Shown here: in pieces, positions 62,172-64,000 of the stretch
Layout of the letters: every line of letters begins with the position of its first letter
Position numbering within the stretch: the first letter of the stretch is position 1
Assembly: GCF_900156165.1 (NCBI RefSeq)
Contig: NZ_FTMY01000016.1
Location: forward strand, 62,001 to 126,000
Direction: 5' to 3'
DNA from: Pseudacidovorax sp. RU35E
GTDB lineage: Bacteria > Pseudomonadota > Gammaproteobacteria > Burkholderiales > Burkholderiaceae_C
DNA: 64,000 bases
Position numbers and translations under genes: made by a program
The notes under the pieces: model-generated
Seen by the model: the letters and a program-made list of their open reading frames with translations, nothing else
Database searches by the model: none
Told to the model about the DNA's origin: nothing

Positions 62172-62918
62172 ATGACGTTTCAAACCATCGCAATCCTTTC
62201 AGGTGATCGTCAAAAGACGATCCCCAACCGGTCAGAGGCCGAGGTCTTGTCGGAGATAGTGCTGCCTTTCATCGCAAGTGGTGTCATCACCGCCAAGTGG
62301 GGTGCGAAGGTTCAGTCGTACCAAGTACTCGAACTTCGAATCTATGAGACCAAGGAGCCTTGGAACAAGGTCAGAGGTCCAATCTCGGATGTCATCAAAG
62401 GCAAGAAGAACGTCTACAAGCGGTTTGGCGACAAAGCGGCTGCACTACTGTCGTCCAACAAGCCCAAAGTGTTCATCATCACGCCGATTCAAGGCGAGAA
62501 GCACGGAGACCAAGAGCAACAGCGAGTCTTCAAAGAGTACGACCTGCGTTTTGAGGCGATCGAAGGCGTGATCTCGGAGGCTGGTGCGGTCGCAATTCGC
62601 ATTGACAAGGAGCACGCACTTGAGGACTTGGTCGGCCGAATCAAGAAGGAAATTCGCGGGGCGCAGTTCGTCGTCGCTGATCTGACGGATGAGCGACCGT
62701 CCTGCTACTTCGAAGCCGGATTCGCTGAGGCGCTTGGAAAGAAGGTCATCTACGTGGCAAGCAAGCACAGCGTCGCAAAGCCAGGAACCCCAACAAAGAT
62801 TCACTTCGACATTCACATGAATATGAACTTTTTCTCCAACCATGAGGAATTGAAGGAGAAGCTCTCAAAGGCGATTGAGAAGAATCGGTCAGTGCTCTTT
62901 GATTCCGTTGACGCATAA
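62172..62918 (+). CDS. NDT/TIR-like nucleotide-processing protein in an integron cassette
   Basis: A 248-aa soluble protein. The C-terminal half (about 98-200) has a Rossmann-like core of the nucleoside 2-deoxyribosyltransferase/TIR-related type: KPKVFIITPIQ, then QFVVADLTDERPSCYFEAGF and ALGKKVIYVASK. D170, Y179 and E181 fit the D...(Y/F)E(A/L)G pattern of such enzymes. The N-terminal half (about 1-90) is not recognised. GGGAGA precedes the ATG. The DNA is clearly less GC-rich than the chromosome around it. The stop lies inside GCATAAC, a cassette-end core. Similar proteins are often phage-defence effectors that cut nucleotides; that role is inference. Confidence 0.7.
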   Translation: MTFQTIAILSGDRQKTIPNRSEAEVLSEIVLPFIASGVITAKWGAKVQSYQVLELRIYETKEPWNKVRGPISDVIKGKKNVYKRFGDKAAALLSSNKPKVFIITPIQGEKHGDQEQQRVFKEYDLRFEAIEGVISEAGAVAIRIDKEHALEDLVGRIKKEIRGAQFVVADLTDERPSCYFEAGFAEALGKKVIYVASKHSVAKPGTPTKIHFDIHMNMNFFSNHEELKEKLSKAIEKNRSVLFDSVDA

Positions 62919-62973
62919 CCCTTGGTCAATCGGAGCCGCAACGTCAGGCACCGGCTGGGCGCTCTAGCTATGA
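62913..62973 (+). repeat. Eroded attC-like site
   Basis: GCATAAC at 62913 (inverse core), an internal stem AGCCG/CGGCT, and a degenerate core GCTATGA near 62967. The ends can pair imperfectly. It would close the first cassette. Confidence 0.35.
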
Positions 62974-62977
62974 GCTC

Positions 62978-63231
62978 ATGGAAAAAAGGGTCTCGCAAGC
63001 AGACCCTAAGAAAAATCAAGAATCCGGTCAACTCAAAATTGACACTGGTGCTTCCGGGCTCGTTCGAGGCTGGAAAGCTGCGGTAGCCAAATTGAACTTT
63101 CCTCCAAGATTGAGGCCGCAGATGCGCCTCCATGTGAGAAGGCTTCTGCAAAATCTAAACTGCGTGATCTGCTAAATCATCCTGTCGTGGCGGCCATAGT
63201 CGGCGGCTTGGCAGGGAATATCGGAAAATAA
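62978..63231 (+). pseudogene. Frameshifted small cassette gene
   Basis: The ATG at 62978 opens MEKRVSQADPKKNQESG and KAAVAKLNF. The plausible continuation is in another frame: ELSSKIEAADAPPCEKASAK, then LRDLLNHPVVAAIVGGLAG and a TAA at 63229. A single-base frameshift near 63085-63105 would join them. The product would be an ~80-aa protein with a hydrophobic C-terminal helix, typical of cassette-borne small proteins. No family recognised. Confidence 0.35.
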
Positions 63232-63253
63232 CTCACTGAACCCTCGCGCACCG

Positions 63254-63320
63254 GCCTAATTGTAGGTTCAGCTCGGACGTCAATGCTTCGCATTGCCGCC
63301 GGTTAACCTTGGCGTTAGGC
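63254..63320 (+). repeat. attC site (integron cassette recombination site)
   Basis: A 67-base imperfect palindrome. GCCTAAT (63254-63260) pairs with GTTAGGC (63314-63320), a perfect GTTRRRY core. Inside, AGGTT...CGG.CG.CAATGC pairs with GCATTGCCGCCGGTTAACC with unpaired bases on one arm, and the tip is TTC. This is the folded structure integron integrases use. Confidence 0.75.
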
Positions 63321-63693
63321 CGCACAGTGAACCTCAACCCCCTTCTTCCATTCATGAGCGACAAGACAGCCGAACCAGAGAACGAAGCGAAGATGTCTAT
63401 TCCATCTACAGGGACTCCCCTTCGCGTCAACGGATCGAATTGAATTTTCCGTTTGAATCCCAGCAGCATAGGCGATGTGCGTTGACGCCACCGACGAGGA
63501 AAAGACTGCACATCTACAGACGGGCTTGTTCGGTCCATGCCGAGGCCACAGATACGAACTGCTCGGCAGGGCTCCATTCGTTCAACGTGCACGAGGCACT
63601 TGCGAGTTGTCGAGTTTTCCTGCCGCCGGTCTGACCTGTGATGGCCATCTGCGTTTCGCGTCTGCGGTTGGGAAGAACTCTTTGTCTTCGGTG
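63321..63693. other. Gap with no recognised gene
   Basis: Short frames only. The longest plus-strand start (63353) gives a 29-aa peptide (MSDKTAEPENEAKMSIPSTG at the start) ending at a TGA. It probably contains the degraded body of another cassette and the IS110 end. Confidence 0.5.
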
Positions 63694-64000
63694 CTACGGT
63701 CGCTGGCTCAATGCACAGTGCGGTGCCAGTGGCTCCTGCATGTGATTCGGCTCGAGTGAGCCGCCCCGTGCTAGTACGGCCCACAAGATGCGCGCGTTCT
63801 TGTCGGCCAGCCCCACCACTGGCTTCTGCCAACCCACACGCTCTTTCAACTGCACCAGCCGTTGGCTGATGCGGGTAGTGCGTTTTCCGGCTGTCATCAC
63901 AGCCTACTTGGCGCCCTGGATCAGCAGCGTGCGCAAATAGTCGTCCCCGCGTTTGGTGATGCGCCCCAGGCGGGCCTTGCCGCCGGTGGAGTTCTGGCTG
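63694..64000 (-). pseudogene. IS110-family transposase, C-terminal part, with internal stop
   Basis: The minus strand reads SQNSTGGKARLGRITKRGDD, then YLRTLLIQGAK, a TAG stop (63906-63904), then AVMTAGKRTTRISQRLVQLK and ERVGWQKPVVGLADKNARIL. This is the conserved Transposase_20 end of IS110/IS1111 elements, where the stop position normally holds Ser or another residue. The gene continues past the window edge. The stop suggests the copy is inactive. Confidence 0.8.

Noticed and set aside
63475-63759. A 94-aa plus-strand frame next to the IS110 remnant
   Set aside because: It runs into the antisense of the transposase end and has no domain or clear ribosome site.

Overview
The window is a high-GC chromosomal segment of a beta-proteobacterium, most likely a Comamonadaceae member of the Variovorax/Acidovorax/Xenophilus kind. 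Reasons: TctC/Bug solute receptors with CaiB/BaiF CoA transferases, a TctAB transporter, a liu-type leucine/isovalerate pathway, dispersed GC-rich palindromic repeats that I recall from this family, and strong high-GC codon bias. The genus call is inference. I saw no tRNA, rRNA, CRISPR array or prophage.

Layout. (1) 1-13379: a trehalose/alpha-glucan operon: glgE (cut by the window edge), a trehalose synthase-maltokinase fusion, a channel-like membrane protein, treZ, and a malQ-treY fusion. It joins the GlgE route (trehalose to maltose to maltose-1-phosphate to glucan) with the TreY-TreZ route (glucan back to trehalose). (2) 13473-15709: small stress-type genes, including a DUF3182/hydrolase pair. 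(3) 15845-19895: an IclR regulator divergent from a receptor/CoA-transferase/citryl-CoA-lyase-like operon, with an inverted repeat between them. (4) 19993-25244: a HAD phosphatase, a Cys-cluster protein, a PrsW protease and tctBA. (5) 25314-28653: a minus-strand operon Bug receptor/ThDP enzyme/MarR, followed by a decayed LysR gene. (6) 29224-37264: an orphan type VI secretion vgrG island with a DUF4123 adaptor, a Tle1-like phospholipase (DUF2235), a PAAR tip and a tandem array of three DUF3304 lipoproteins alternating with two truncated copies of the effector 5' end. (7) 37489-42880: TPP riboswitch-thiC, then DUF3047, DedA-rhodanese and rRNA methyltransferase-like genes. (8) 42886-59340: the liu cluster (isovaleryl-CoA dehydrogenase, acyl-CoA ligase, methylcrotonyl-CoA carboxylase beta and alpha, methylglutaconyl-CoA hydratase, HMG-CoA lyase), interrupted by an antiporter, a VapBC module and other genes. 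(9) 59605-61591: an MHS-family transporter with a large hydrophilic insert. (10) 61592-64000: lower-GC accessory DNA that reads as an integron remnant: integrase fragment, cassette gene with an NDT/TIR-like fold signature, attC sites, and a broken IS110-family transposase at the edge.

The observations most worth following are the effector-fragment/immunity tandem array (31747-33879), the integron remnant with its defence-like cassette gene (61699-63320), and a REP-like palindrome translated in frame inside the carboxylase beta subunit (49634-49693).
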